A DNA stretch of 64,000 nucleotides from UBA6522 sp965262365. Its GTDB lineage: Bacteria; Pseudomonadota; Gammaproteobacteria; Steroidobacterales; Rariloculaceae. Below are positions 34,840 to 43,404 of this stretch, piece after piece. The stretch's first letter is position 1, and each line of letters starts with the position of its first letter. The notes beneath the pieces are model-generated. The model worked only from the letters and a program-made list of their open reading frames with translations. It made no database searches and was not told where the DNA came from. The translations under genes were made by a program, and so were the position numbers. The stretch is from contig OZ253541.1 in the NCBI GenBank assembly GCA_965262365.1, forward strand, positions 2,418,001-2,482,000, in the 5' to 3' direction.

Positions 34840-37487
34840 GCTGCCGCCTCCGTCTCGAGCGAGTCCTCGTCCTTACCCTGCGATCCGGTGCCGGCGGCTT
34901 TCCCGTCGAGCCGTTCGCCGACCACCCGGGTAATCGCTTCCTCGGTGGACAGTCCCTGCGCCTTGAGCCTTTCGACCGCCACGAACGCGGGGCCGCGCGA
35001 GGAGAACAACGCCACCGACCAGGCATCGAGCACGAGCCGCGCGACCCGCCAGCCGTCGGGGCCGTGAAGCACCAGTTCGGCGAAGCGCCCGTCGGCGGTC
35101 CTGAGGCTCTTCAACGCCCGTTCCATGCCCGGATCGCAGTGGATGCGTTTTTCGGCCTTGAGCAGTTCCACCGACTCGTCCTTCTGACTGAGAAAAATCA
35201 CCCAGTCGGCGTTCTCCCAGGCGGCTCGGGCGGCGGGGTTGGCGTAGTAGTCGTTGACCGATTGGGTGCCGGTGACGAGCGCGCCGCGGTACTTGCGGGC
35301 CCGGCGGGCCGCGCCCTCGATGAACGCCCGGCTGTCGTCGCCGGAAAGCAGGTCCCACGCCTCGTCGATGACGATGGCTTTAGGGGTGGTGCGCGCGCCG
35401 TGGTACATGCGCTGCGTGGCCAGGAAAACCACCAGCATCAGCACCACGGCCTGCACGTCGTTGCGGCCCTTGAGTTCGGCGAGCTCGAACACCGTGAACG
35501 CCGCATCCAGCGCCGGCACTTCGTTCCCGGCGAAGAGCCTCCCGGAGGCCCCGCCGGGACGCCAGGGACCGAGCGCCAGCCCCATGTCCACCGCGCGGAC
35601 ATCGTCGTGGGCCTGCAGCCGGCTTCTTACGTGCCCGAGGTCCGCGCCGTTGCCCGCATCCTCCCAGGCATCGGCGATGGCCTCGTCGATCAACGCCGCC
35701 TCGATGTCGTCCAGCGCGCCGCGCCTGCGGCACATCCTCCGGACCACGCCCGCCAGCATCGAGAAACACTCTTCCCTGTAATCGTCGTCCGCTTTCACGG
35801 CCGCCGCGTCGATCATTGCGAAGGGGTTCAGGCATGCGGAGTCCTTCCCGAACGCGATGAACGCCCCGCCCAGGGCTTCGGCGGTGTGCTGAAACGAACG
35901 CCCGTCGTCGATGACCACGGCTTCGCCGCCCACGCTCACCAGCCCCGAGACCAGTTCCTGCATGAGCACCGACTTGCCCGACCCCGATTTGCCGGTGACG
36001 GCCACGTTGTAGTTGCCGGCGTCGTTGGCGAACGGCGACCAGCCGGCGGGCTGCCCGCGGCGCCCGAGCAGAAGAAGCACCGGCGGATTCTCCGGGTCCA
36101 GGCGCTGGCCCCGCCATTCCCCGTGCACGGGTGCCAGGTTGACCGCCGACGCGCTCAGAAGCGTTTTCATTCGGCCCATGCGGGACAGGTCCGTGTCGAG
36201 GCCGCCCGCCGAGAGCATCGGCAGACAGGACAACCACGACGGCAACTGCACATAGCGCTCGGCGGCCATCCGCCAGCCCTGGCCGTGGTAGATGGCGCGC
36301 ACCGCCTGCTCAGCCTCGTCAATATTCCCGGACCGGGAATAGACCGCCGCGAGATACGACGCCTTCACCAGCCGCTCGCCGTCCTTCAGGCGTTCGGTGA
36401 CGAACCGCCAGTCCCGGGCCTTTTCGGGCAGCCCGGGCAGGTAACGGGAAATGCCCGTGCCCGCCTGTTGCGTCGCGCGGGCGGATTTCAAAAACGCCTT
36501 TTCCCCGTCGGCGGCATCGCCCGTCATGACGGTCAGGCACGTGAGCACCGGGCATCCGGGCTGCAAGAAGTCCCGGTGGAAATCCCCGATCAGCGCATTG
36601 CCCCGCCATCCCGGCCACACTTCCGGAAACGAAAGTGCCGTCAGCACCCGCACCGCGACGTCCTCCCCGTCGGGATCGTGAAACACCAGCCCGTCGGGCG
36701 TCACCGTCAGCGCCCGTCCGGGCGAGGCGCATTGCATATGGATCGGATCCCGCGGCGACCAGCGCCTTGCAGGCCGCAGAAGGGCTGCGCCCGACAGGGC
36801 GGCGCCCGGCACGCCTGCGGCGGGCACGCGTGCCGTCGGCAGATCCGCGCCCGGTACGGGTTGCACGATGGCATCGCCCGCTTGCCCCACCTTCGGGGCG
36901 ATCAACTCCGTCGCAAGCGACAGCAATTCGTCCGGCGCGAGTCGGCGCGCATGCGCCCCGGACGAGGCCAGCGTACCCTCGAGCGCGCGCCTGAAACTCC
37001 CCAGCGCCGTTTCCGACGCCGGTCCCGGGAGGCCCGCCAGGCACACCGTGACGAAGACGCGGTAATCCGCGCACGTGAACGGCGGACCCCCCGGATGCAG
37101 CGCCCGCCAGCCGGCGTGGCCGAACAGTCGTTCGCGCCGCTGCGCGATCGTTTCGTGAAGCCCGCCCGCCTGGCGGCGCGCAGCGCCCCAGGCCGAGAGC
37201 GGGGCGCCGAACCGCGAGCTCGCCCAGTGGATGACCTGGATCGTCGAGCGCTGGGGCGCGGCATCGGCCAGCACCCCCGCGAGCGCGCCGAGCGTTTCCG
37301 CGTCGATCCCGGCAAAGGGCGGGATTTCCAGCATAAGCCCGTGGCTTCGGGCATTGACGTACAGTTCCGACCCCTCGTCCCAGGCCCGCCAAGCCAGCAG
37401 CTCGTGCAACGGCTCCGGGCACGCCGGAGGCACCCACGGCGCCATCGAGTCCGGTCCCTCGAACAGATCCATGAGCCGTCCGATCAC
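34836..37487 (-). CDS. traC: Type IV secretion ATPase TraC
   Basis: 883 residues, typical for TraC/VirB4. Walker A VTGKSGSGKSVLMQELVSGL near residue 500, the LNPFAMIDA motif, Walker B PKAIVIDEAWDLL, and GALVTGTQSVNDYY ahead of the C-terminus. The N-terminal VirB4 region includes RERLFGHAGWRAL. A short Ala/Gly/Val-rich repeat (ARVPAAGVPGAALSGAALL), with DNA at about 36780-36840, looks like another in-frame GC-rich repeat insertion. It powers pilin movement and channel assembly at the inner membrane. Confidence 0.95.
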   Translation of the reverse strand: MIGRLMDLFEGPDSMAPWVPPACPEPLHELLAWRAWDEGSELYVNARSHGLMLEIPPFAGIDAETLGALAGVLADAAPQRSTIQVIHWASSRFGAPLSAWGAARRQAGGLHETIAQRRERLFGHAGWRALHPGGPPFTCADYRVFVTVCLAGLPGPASETALGSFRRALEGTLASSGAHARRLAPDELLSLATELIAPKVGQAGDAIVQPVPGADLPTARVPAAGVPGAALSGAALLRPARRWSPRDPIHMQCASPGRALTVTPDGLVFHDPDGEDVAVRVLTALSFPEVWPGWRGNALIGDFHRDFLQPGCPVLTCLTVMTGDAADGEKAFLKSARATQQAGTGISRYLPGLPEKARDWRFVTERLKDGERLVKASYLAAVYSRSGNIDEAEQAVRAIYHGQGWRMAAERYVQLPSWLSCLPMLSAGGLDTDLSRMGRMKTLLSASAVNLAPVHGEWRGQRLDPENPPVLLLLGRRGQPAGWSPFANDAGNYNVAVTGKSGSGKSVLMQELVSGLVSVGGEAVVIDDGRSFQHTAEALGGAFIAFGKDSACLNPFAMIDAAAVKADDDYREECFSMLAGVVRRMCRRRGALDDIEAALIDEAIADAWEDAGNGADLGHVRSRLQAHDDVRAVDMGLALGPWRPGGASGRLFAGNEVPALDAAFTVFELAELKGRNDVQAVVLMLVVFLATQRMYHGARTTPKAIVIDEAWDLLSGDDSRAFIEGAARRARKYRGALVTGTQSVNDYYANPAARAAWENADWVIFLSQKDESVELLKAEKRIHCDPGMERALKSLRTADGRFAELVLHGPDGWRVARLVLDAWSVALFSSRGPAFVAVERLKAQGLSTEEAITRVVGERLDGKAAGTGSQGKDEDSLETEAAA

Positions 37488-38059
37488 GGTTCCCGCCTCC
37501 AGCGCGCGGGCTCGAGCACCACCCGCACCCAGCTCGCCTCGTGGTAGGCGCCGTCGCCGTCCACGTAGGGCGCGATCCAGATCCGCCCGAGCACCTCCGG
37601 CGTTCTCGCGCCGTCGCGCCAGGACCCTGCGGGCTCACGATCGCCCTCGTCGGATTCCGTCCCGGCCCGGCTGTCGCGCCGGTCCGCCGGGTTCCGGTTC
37701 GTGTTGCGGGAATTCCGCCCGAGCCGGTCGCCCGGATGGCAGACCTCCCCGCAGGCCGATTCGGACTCTCGCGCCCTCGCCGCGGATCCGGTGACGGGTA
37801 CCCGTGCCCCGGTTGCGTTTCGGTATCGGCGCGCCCGAATGGCGGAAGGGTCCGGTGCCGCGATGACGTCCGCGGGTGTGTCCATCGAAACGCGCCCTGG
37901 CGCCGCCGGATCGGCCTCGGCCACGCGGGCGCACACCGAGCCCTGCACCAGCGGGCATTGCCAGGTGTTGCCGACATTCGTCGCGGCGCACCCGCCGAGT
38001 GCGAACGCAACGACGATCCCCGCCAACGCCCGCAGCCGGGTTGTATCCAACATGCTCAT
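37484..38059 (-). CDS. traV: Outer-membrane lipoprotein TraV
   Basis: 191 residues. Lipoprotein signal with lipobox ALGGCA (AGIVVAFALGGCAATNVG), an early Cys in WQCPLVQGSVCARV, and the C-terminal RIWIAPYVDGDGAYHEASWV region. Matches TraV in length, motif order and place between traB and traC. It anchors the TraB/TraK complex to the outer membrane. The start overlaps the traB stop as ATGA. Confidence 0.9.
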   Translation of the reverse strand: MSMLDTTRLRALAGIVVAFALGGCAATNVGNTWQCPLVQGSVCARVAEADPAAPGRVSMDTPADVIAAPDPSAIRARRYRNATGARVPVTGSAARARESESACGEVCHPGDRLGRNSRNTNRNPADRRDSRAGTESDEGDREPAGSWRDGARTPEVLGRIWIAPYVDGDGAYHEASWVRVVLEPARWRREP

Positions 38060-39303
38060 CCCGGGTTCTCCCTCGATCGATCGATGCGTCCGTCAAGCCA
38101 CGCGCCTTCCAGGAACACCACGGTGACGGGCGTGCCCGCGGCCAACTGGATGACCGGCTGGTATTGTTCGGCCCGGCGAATGAGGTAGTCGCTGATCTCT
38201 TCCCCCGCGGCGCCGACGCCGGAGCCCAGCCCCGCGCGCCCGATGTCGTCCAGATCGGTGTTGGCAAACGTCGCCGTGCCGCCGCCGGCGAGCACCGCCT
38301 GCGGCCGGAACGCCTGGCTCGCGCTCTCCCCGAATCCCGAAAAGAGCCCGGCCAGAAACGCACGCTGGACCAGCGCGCCTTCGCGGCTCACCACCGCCCC
38401 GCGCACGCCCGCCTGGCCGCCGCCTGCGACGAACCCGGACACGGTTGTCTCGATCACCGTGCCGGAGGCTTCCCCGGCGCACGCCATCGTCTGCAGCCGC
38501 ACGTAGACTTTTTCGGAACTCAGGTCCCCGTAGGCGGCGCCCGTGACAGTGCAACCCTCGACATCCGTCGTCGTTGCCTCACCCGCGTCAGCGGCCCCGT
38601 AGGCGGGGCTGGTCAGTCTCAGCAGCACCGGCCGGGGATCGCCCTGGGACTGCACGCCGGCGGAGGCGTCCGCGCCCGCGATGACCACGGCCTCGGCGTA
38701 ACTGCCGGCCGGCACGTAGCCCGCGGTGGGTCTGGGCACCGGGATCGATTCGAGCGATTCGGCATCCGGCCCCCGGCCCGCGCGTTCCTCCAGTTCGAAC
38801 TCCCGCACGAGCGGTGCGCTCAACGGCCCCGCAGCGGCCGGTTCAGGCGCCGCGCCCGAGGTTGGCGCCGGCGCCGGGCGCAACACATCGGACGGGCCGA
38901 ACGGCGCCGTCGCCGGCACCGTCAACGGCGTTCCGCCCGGTGCGGTCAATTCGTCGATCCGCGCCGCCTGCAGGTCGATGACCGAGCGGGCGTTTTCGGC
39001 CTCGTCCCGCAACTGCTGTTGCAGCCGTCGATTTTCGTCTTCCAGACGGAGGTTGCTGGACTCGATGTCCCGCAACCGCGCCTCGATGCCGCCGAGGCGG
39101 GTTTCGGACAGCCTCACCCAGCCCGCCTCGGCCTCGCCCGGCGCCGCCAGCTGCGCGTCGATGCCGCGAAGCACCGGCGCGTCGTTTCCGCCCCCGGCGC
39201 CCATCCACAGCACAACGAACAGGAGTACGGCCCCGGCGAGCCCGGAAAACAGCAGCCACTGCCCGCGCTGGACCCCTCGGTTCCGATCGTCCGAAGCGCT
39301 CAT
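38056..39303 (-). CDS. traB: Type IV secretion channel protein TraB
   Basis: 415 residues from ATG 39303. One transmembrane helix (WLLFSGLAGAVLLFVVLWMG), a coiled coil (RLRDIESSNLRLEDENRRLQ), a Pro/Ala-rich linker, and the VirB10-like beta-barrel domain (YVPAGSYAEAVVIAGADAS, GAAYGDLSSEKVYVRLQ, AAGTPVTVVFLEGAWLDG). It bridges inner and outer membrane. The start overlaps the traK stop as ATGA. Confidence 0.95.
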   Translation of the reverse strand: MSASDDRNRGVQRGQWLLFSGLAGAVLLFVVLWMGAGGGNDAPVLRGIDAQLAAPGEAEAGWVRLSETRLGGIEARLRDIESSNLRLEDENRRLQQQLRDEAENARSVIDLQAARIDELTAPGGTPLTVPATAPFGPSDVLRPAPAPTSGAAPEPAAAGPLSAPLVREFELEERAGRGPDAESLESIPVPRPTAGYVPAGSYAEAVVIAGADASAGVQSQGDPRPVLLRLTSPAYGAADAGEATTTDVEGCTVTGAAYGDLSSEKVYVRLQTMACAGEASGTVIETTVSGFVAGGGQAGVRGAVVSREGALVQRAFLAGLFSGFGESASQAFRPQAVLAGGGTATFANTDLDDIGRAGLGSGVGAAGEEISDYLIRRAEQYQPVIQLAAGTPVTVVFLEGAWLDGRIDRSRENPG

Positions 39304-40103
39304 CGCGCGGACACCGCTGGGCGGATCGGCTCGACGAACACGGCGATCCGTTCGCCGTCGCCTTCGCGCCCGGGCGCCGACATCCACGCGGCCACGACGT
39401 TCGCTCCGGACAGCCTCGCGAGCTGCTCCGCATCCTCTACGCCGCCGGCAGGCGTTCTCAACACGTGCGCGATGAACCGCGGACCCTGCCAGAGCTCGAC
39501 GAGCGAATCCTGTCCGGCGCCCATGACCGTCTCCGGCCCCTGGGCGATCGCGTAACCCGGCACCGGCTCCCCTCGCGCCACGGCCATGATCAAAGACACG
39601 AGTTCGCCCCGACGCTCGCCGTCCACCGGTTTCGAGCGAGCGACCGACACGGCCGCGATCGCGGCGTTTCGAATGAGGATCTGCGCCGAGTCCCGGGACA
39701 CCGCCGACAGGCTCAGCCGGTACGTGAACCCCTGTTCCGTTCCCAGGTAAAGCGTCCCGGGTGCTGGCTCACGCGAATCGTTTGCCGCGCGCAAGCCGTT
39801 TGCCGCGCGCAGCGCCCCCCGGTCCGGATGGAGGTACAGGTCTCCGCGCACCGGATCGTGTTCCACGGTGAAGCCGCCGGGCGACTGGATGACGCGGGAC
39901 ACGCGGTCGCCGTCGAGCGCGATGCGGTTGACGTCCGTGTCGGAAATCTCCGCGACCAGTTCCGCGTGATCCGACGCCTCCAGGACCTGCAGCGCCCACG
40001 CCGGCGCGCCGGAACCCATATATATAAGGAATAGAACGCCCAGCACCGCAATTTTTCCGGTCCGGATCCTATCCACTGGAATTCCTCCCATCCCCATGTT
40101 CAT
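39300..40103 (-). CDS. traK: Type-F secretin-like protein TraK
   Basis: 267 residues from ATG 40103. Signal peptide (IAVLGVLFLIYMGSGAPAWA), ALQVLEASDHAELVAEIS, VNRIALDGDRVSRVIQSPGG and DLYLHPDRG, then GTEQGFTYRLSLSAVSRDS. This is the TraK/VirB9-like N-terminal pattern. A doubled LRAAN hexapeptide near residue 98-109 is encoded by a two-unit 18-bp repeat (about 39778-39815). Start overlaps traE stop as ATGA. Confidence 0.95.
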   Translation of the reverse strand: MNMGMGGIPVDRIRTGKIAVLGVLFLIYMGSGAPAWALQVLEASDHAELVAEISDTDVNRIALDGDRVSRVIQSPGGFTVEHDPVRGDLYLHPDRGALRAANGLRAANDSREPAPGTLYLGTEQGFTYRLSLSAVSRDSAQILIRNAAIAAVSVARSKPVDGERRGELVSLIMAVARGEPVPGYAIAQGPETVMGAGQDSLVELWQGPRFIAHVLRTPAGGVEDAEQLARLSGANVVAAWMSAPGREGDGERIAVFVEPIRPAVSAR

Positions 40104-40657
40104 TCTTCTGCCTCCCGGTCCTCGAATCGCAACAGCCCGATGCGCCCGCCCTGCATCGCGAATACCAGCCGGTAACGCTTGCGGGTGCGGGTGACTTCCT
40201 CGCGTCCCAGCCACGTGACCAGCTCCCCGCTGACCTCCGCGGCGAGTGCATCCGTGGCCACTTCGATACCGCTCGGGTAGAAAGCGCTCGAAAGATCCCG
40301 GCGCTTGAGCCGCGCGGCTTCGGTCTCCACCCAGGCGGCGATCTCGCCCCGGACCGATGCGTGCGCCATGCGGGATGCGGCCTCCCGGACCTCCACCGCG
40401 TTTTCCGGCGTCAACGTCAACAATGTCACCGCCACCGTTCGAGCGGTGTCTTCCAGGTACCGCCGCCCGGCCCACGTTTCTCCCACCGTCCATGCCGGAC
40501 CCGACACCGCCGGCACCAGTACGGCCATCGACTCGCGCCGCGCCAGGCCATGGCTTAACACCGCGTTCACCCCCATCGAAAGCGCGAGCAGCACGGCGAG
40601 CACGATGCGCGTGTCGCGCACCTGTCTCCGTTCGCTCGCCAACATCTCGTGCCTCAT
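40100..40657 (-). CDS. traE: Conjugal transfer protein TraE
   Basis: 185 residues. One N-terminal transmembrane helix (IVLAVLLALSMGVNAVL), then LVPAVSGPAWTVGETWAGRR, YLEDTARTVAVTLLTLTPEN, RRDLSSAFYPSGIEV and TRTRKRYRLVFAMQGGRIGL. This is the VirB8-like TraE profile. It sits in the inner membrane as part of the channel scaffold. Confidence 0.95.
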   Translation of the reverse strand: MRHEMLASERRQVRDTRIVLAVLLALSMGVNAVLSHGLARRESMAVLVPAVSGPAWTVGETWAGRRYLEDTARTVAVTLLTLTPENAVEVREAASRMAHASVRGEIAAWVETEAARLKRRDLSSAFYPSGIEVATDALAAEVSGELVTWLGREEVTRTRKRYRLVFAMQGGRIGLLRFEDREAEE

Positions 40658-40764
40658 GCGGTTCCCTCACTGCGCCAGCCGCGCTCGCGGCTCACCACGG
40701 TCCAGTTTTGCCCGGCGCAGCCGTTCTGCCCCGCGCAGCGGTTCTGCGGCGCGCAGCGCACGGA
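40658..40764. repeat. 18-bp GC-rich repeat in the traL-traE gap
   Basis: At about 40718-40765 the sequence repeats GCGCAGC(C/G)GTTCTGC(C/G)(C/G)C units of 18 bp in the only sizeable gap of the early operon. It is unrelated to any coding frame here and shares its core with the other arrays. Confidence 0.7.
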
Positions 40765-41058
40765 TCACCCGGCGAAGCGTCGGCGATGGCTCGCAGGCGC
40801 GCCCTGGAGACGGAGCACCTCTCCCGGCAGAAACCAGTACACCGCGTGCATCACGATCCCGGCGCGCCCGCCGCGCTTGATCCGCCTGAGCACGAGCCAG
40901 CCGCCCACCCCGATCGCAAGGCCCGCGACGAACGCGTTGGCCGCCAACCCGAGCATCGCCGGACCCATCAGCACCGCCGCCTCGTCCATCGTCCAGAACA
41001 GCCACCGCTCCGGATCGTCCAGGCGAGAAGGGATCGCAAACCGTTCGGCTTCTTTCAC
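40765..41058 (-). CDS. traL: Conjugal transfer protein TraL
   Basis: 97 residues from GTG 41058. The TraL signature is present: IPSRLDDPERWLFWTMDEAA, followed by two hydrophobic segments (VLMGPAMLGLAANAFVAGLA, IGVGGWLVLRRI) and GIVMHAVYWFLPGEV. Small inner-membrane component of the pilus assembly machinery. Confidence 0.95.
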   Translation of the reverse strand: MKEAERFAIPSRLDDPERWLFWTMDEAAVLMGPAMLGLAANAFVAGLAIGVGGWLVLRRIKRGGRAGIVMHAVYWFLPGEVLRLQGAPASHRRRFAG

Positions 41059-41067
41059 GGATTTCCA

Positions 41068-41430
41068 CTAGATGATCGCCGTGCCGACGATGCTGGTCAC
41101 GACCCCGGCGCCCGCACCCGCGGCCACGCCGACGCCCACCGCGCCCATGATCTGGGTCGCGTTGAACCGCAGCACCGACCCGACCAGCGCCGCGCCCACC
41201 GCGAGCACGGCCGCCAGTTGCCCACCCGTGCCCCCGACCATGTCGGTCACGGTCGTGAGCGGTGCGGCGAACGTGGTGTCCGTGGTCGCCCAGGCATCGG
41301 TGACGCCGAAGAGCAACAGCACCGCGGGCAACGCCGGCGCGTACAGCGCTGCCGCGTGCAACGCCGTTACCGCCGGGCGCGCCGCACACCCCGTGCGGAG
41401 CCTGTTTATAAAATTGTCTCGTTGCTTCAT
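41068..41430 (-). CDS. traA: F-type pilin TraA
   Basis: About 120 residues from ATG 41430, with GAGGGAG close upstream. A long basic leader (MKQRDNFINRLRTGC) and hydrophobic signal region end at DAWATTDTTFAAP; the mature part has PLTTVTDMVGGTGGQLAAVL, VGAALVGSVLRF and a Gly/Ala-rich VGVGVAAGAGAGVVTSIVG segment, as in F pilins with two hydrophobic helices. Position ahead of traL supports it. The leader contains short Ala-rich repeats (ALHAAALYAPALPA) over a GC-rich repeat at about 41330-41390. Confidence 0.8.
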   Translation of the reverse strand: MKQRDNFINRLRTGCAARPAVTALHAAALYAPALPAVLLLFGVTDAWATTDTTFAAPLTTVTDMVGGTGGQLAAVLAVGAALVGSVLRFNATQIMGAVGVGVAAGAGAGVVTSIVGTAII

Positions 41431-41443
41431 CTCCCTAACTCCC

Positions 41444-42187
41444 TCACTCGCTTCCATCGTCAGACGTGGAGATCCGCCCGCAACCGTCCAGCCAATCCAC
41501 CAGGTCCGATTTCAGGTACCGCACCCAGCGGCCGATCTTTAGAAATCGCGGACCCTTCCCGTTTATCCGGTAGCGTTCCAGCGTTCGCTCGCTCAGGCCC
41601 AGAAACGCCGCGGCCTCTTCGGTCTTCATCAGGTCCGGGTGCGCCTCCATCGACGCGCCGTTGCCCAATTCGCGTAACGGCGCGCCTGACGCACTGTTGG
41701 CCGCGCGCAAGGCGATGGCCTCGCCCACGGCCGCGACGATTTCCCGCCGTTGCGCCGGGCGCACGCGTGTGCGCATCCACTCGCGAACCCGGTCCACCGT
41801 CGTCAGGTACGGCGAGGCGCCCCGGCGCAGCCGCGCCACGAACGCCGGCTGTCCCACCGCCTGGTCACCGAGCGACCAGGGTTTCACGCCCGTCGACGCC
41901 ATGAACGCTTCGATCTCCAATCCGAACAGCAGCGCGAACGGCGTCTCGCCCATGAACACCCGAATCCGGTCCGCCGTATGAAGTTTCACCCGACGGCCTT
42001 TCGCCAGGCGGAACTGGACAAACCCCGGATCGCCCAGCACCTTGCGACCGAAACGGCTCGCGCTCATGCCTTCGCGCTTGAGGTAGCCGTCGACATCCTC
42101 GCGCAGGGTCTCGTCGAACGAAGCCTCGAACAGCCGTTCAAGCTCGGGGTTGAAAAAGGGAACTCGCCGCGTCATGGCGCCGAACAT
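41444..42187 (-). CDS. HTH regulator at the head of the tra operon
   Basis: About 247 residues; the start could be ATG 42187, ATG 42175 or a TTG at 42211. The C-terminus holds a MerR/AlpA-type HTH (LMKTEEAAAFLGLSERTLER, YRINGKGPRFLKIGRWVRYL). The N-terminal part (FNPELERLFEASFDETLRED, FGRKVLGDPGFVQFRLAKGR) resembles phage or element regulators that read a second DNA motif. It is divergent from the S24 repressor with a 200-bp shared regulatory region, so it is a likely activator or autoregulator of transfer. Confidence 0.7.
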   Translation of the reverse strand: MFGAMTRRVPFFNPELERLFEASFDETLREDVDGYLKREGMSASRFGRKVLGDPGFVQFRLAKGRRVKLHTADRIRVFMGETPFALLFGLEIEAFMASTGVKPWSLGDQAVGQPAFVARLRRGASPYLTTVDRVREWMRTRVRPAQRREIVAAVGEAIALRAANSASGAPLRELGNGASMEAHPDLMKTEEAAAFLGLSERTLERYRINGKGPRFLKIGRWVRYLKSDLVDWLDGCGRISTSDDGSE

Positions 42188-42211
42188 AGGCACATCGAAA
42201 CGCCGAGGCAA

Positions 42212-42373
42212 TAGGATTCGCGACTCAGCGTCCTACATTTACCGCCCCCGCTACGCTCCGATACGCCACGCTACGCTCAGCTACGTAACTGCGTGCAGTA
42301 AAATCAGACATCTATGGGCCGGTTTGCGCTCGTTTGCGCAAATTCCGACAACCGAGAAATGCCGGAAACGAGC
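42212..42373. promoter_or_regulatory. Divergent regulatory region with repeated operator-like sites
   Basis: Contains a perfect 10-bp palindrome TTTGCGCAAA (42333-42342) with a TTTGCGC half-site 10 bp upstream (42323-42329), and several TACGCT repeats around 42245-42295. It lies between the tra regulator (minus) and the repressor (plus). The spacing fits operators for the repressor. Confidence 0.5.
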
Positions 42374-42403
42374 TTGTCCATGGTCTGTTTTTCAAAATAT
42401 ACT
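42374..42403 (+). promoter_or_regulatory. Promoter of the S24-like repressor
   Basis: TTGTCC (42374-42379) and TATACT (42398-42403) with 18-bp spacing. The GTG start at 42411 is 8 bp after the -10 box, so the transcript would begin at or next to the start codon, giving a leaderless mRNA, as known for lambda cI. Confidence 0.5.
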
Positions 42404-42410
42404 ATCCCCC

Positions 42411-43121
42411 GTGGACGCATTGGCGACCTCCAAAGGCCCCTTGAAACCCGACCCTTTCCGAGCGCGGCTGCGGGATCTCTTGCACCGTAGCGACCTGACC
42501 ATGAGACACGCCTCGCTCGCCATCGGCCGGAACCACTCTTTCCTGCAGCAGTACCTCACCCGCGAACACCCCCGCGTGCTGCGCCACCGCGATTCGGAGG
42601 CGCTCGCGAAGCTGCTGGGCTGCGAACCTCGGGAGTTGCGCCACGCCACGGTCCCTCCGCGCAAGCCGGCCACGCGCCAGCGCCGCCGCCCGCCCGCCGG
42701 CACCCCGGTCGCCGAAGTCCCGGAGATCGCAGCCGACGCCGTCGGGTGCCTGCTACACAATGAGAAGGTGCCGCGTGGAAGCGCGCGGTGGTTTTTGCCC
42801 GATGCGATGCTGCGCCAGGAGGGCCGCGCGAACACGGAGGATCTTCGAATCGTGAGCGTGCGAGGAAACGCCATGGAACCGCTCTTGAGCGAAGGCGACC
42901 GGCTGTTGATCGATACCGCCCGCAAAAACCCCACCACCGGTGAACTCTGCGTGTTTTTCGATGGCAGCGGCTTGGCGGTCAGGCGCGTGGAGGTCGTGCA
43001 CGCAACCGAGCCCGCGCAGTTGCGGCTTGCGACGGCGAACCCGAACTATGCGCCCGTCACATGCCTCGCTGAGGAGGCGCGCATCGTCGCTACAGTGCAG
43101 TGGATGTTTCGGCGGCCTTGA
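42411..43121 (+). CDS. S24/CI-type repressor without the cleavage dyad
   Basis: 236 residues from GTG 42411. HTH region at about residues 18-75 (MRHASLAIGRNHSFLQQYLT, SEALAKLLG), a basic proline-rich hinge (PPRKPATRQRRRPP), and a LexA/CI-like C-terminal domain (VRGNAMEPLLSEGDRLLIDT, GELCVFFDGSGLAVRRVEV). The position of the catalytic Ser (normally GDSMEP) is Ala154, and that of the Lys (normally VKR) is Arg191. It should therefore not cleave itself after DNA damage. It is divergent from the tra operon and is the likely master repressor of transfer. I am sure of the fold and moderately sure of the residue mapping. Confidence 0.8.
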   Translation: MDALATSKGPLKPDPFRARLRDLLHRSDLTMRHASLAIGRNHSFLQQYLTREHPRVLRHRDSEALAKLLGCEPRELRHATVPPRKPATRQRRRPPAGTPVAEVPEIAADAVGCLLHNEKVPRGSARWFLPDAMLRQEGRANTEDLRIVSVRGNAMEPLLSEGDRLLIDTARKNPTTGELCVFFDGSGLAVRRVEVVHATEPAQLRLATANPNYAPVTCLAEEARIVATVQWMFRRP

Positions 43122-43404
43122 TTCAGCCCGGGCGAGCCAGTGTTTCCACTATCCCCTCCGGGGGCTGCATCTTGTTCTGATCCAATTCTGCTAACCCCGG
43201 ACGGCTGACAAGACGTTGCACACACCATTGGCCCCACAGAACTCCGCTTTCATGGCCGCAGCCGCTCACGCGGCCGATAACTTTACCGCAGCCTCCGCCG
43301 ACTCCACGTCGCGAACTGTCGCCTGCACCTTGATTAGTCTGCAGACTCCCAATTATTGCTAAGCTCTCGCCGACCGTCAGCGCCCGCAATGCAATCATGT
43401 ACAC

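Noticed and set aside
43123..43404. Minus-strand 93-codon frame after the repressor
   Set aside because: Gly/Cys-poor-structure composition, no ribosome site and no recognisable domain; not distinguishable from noise.
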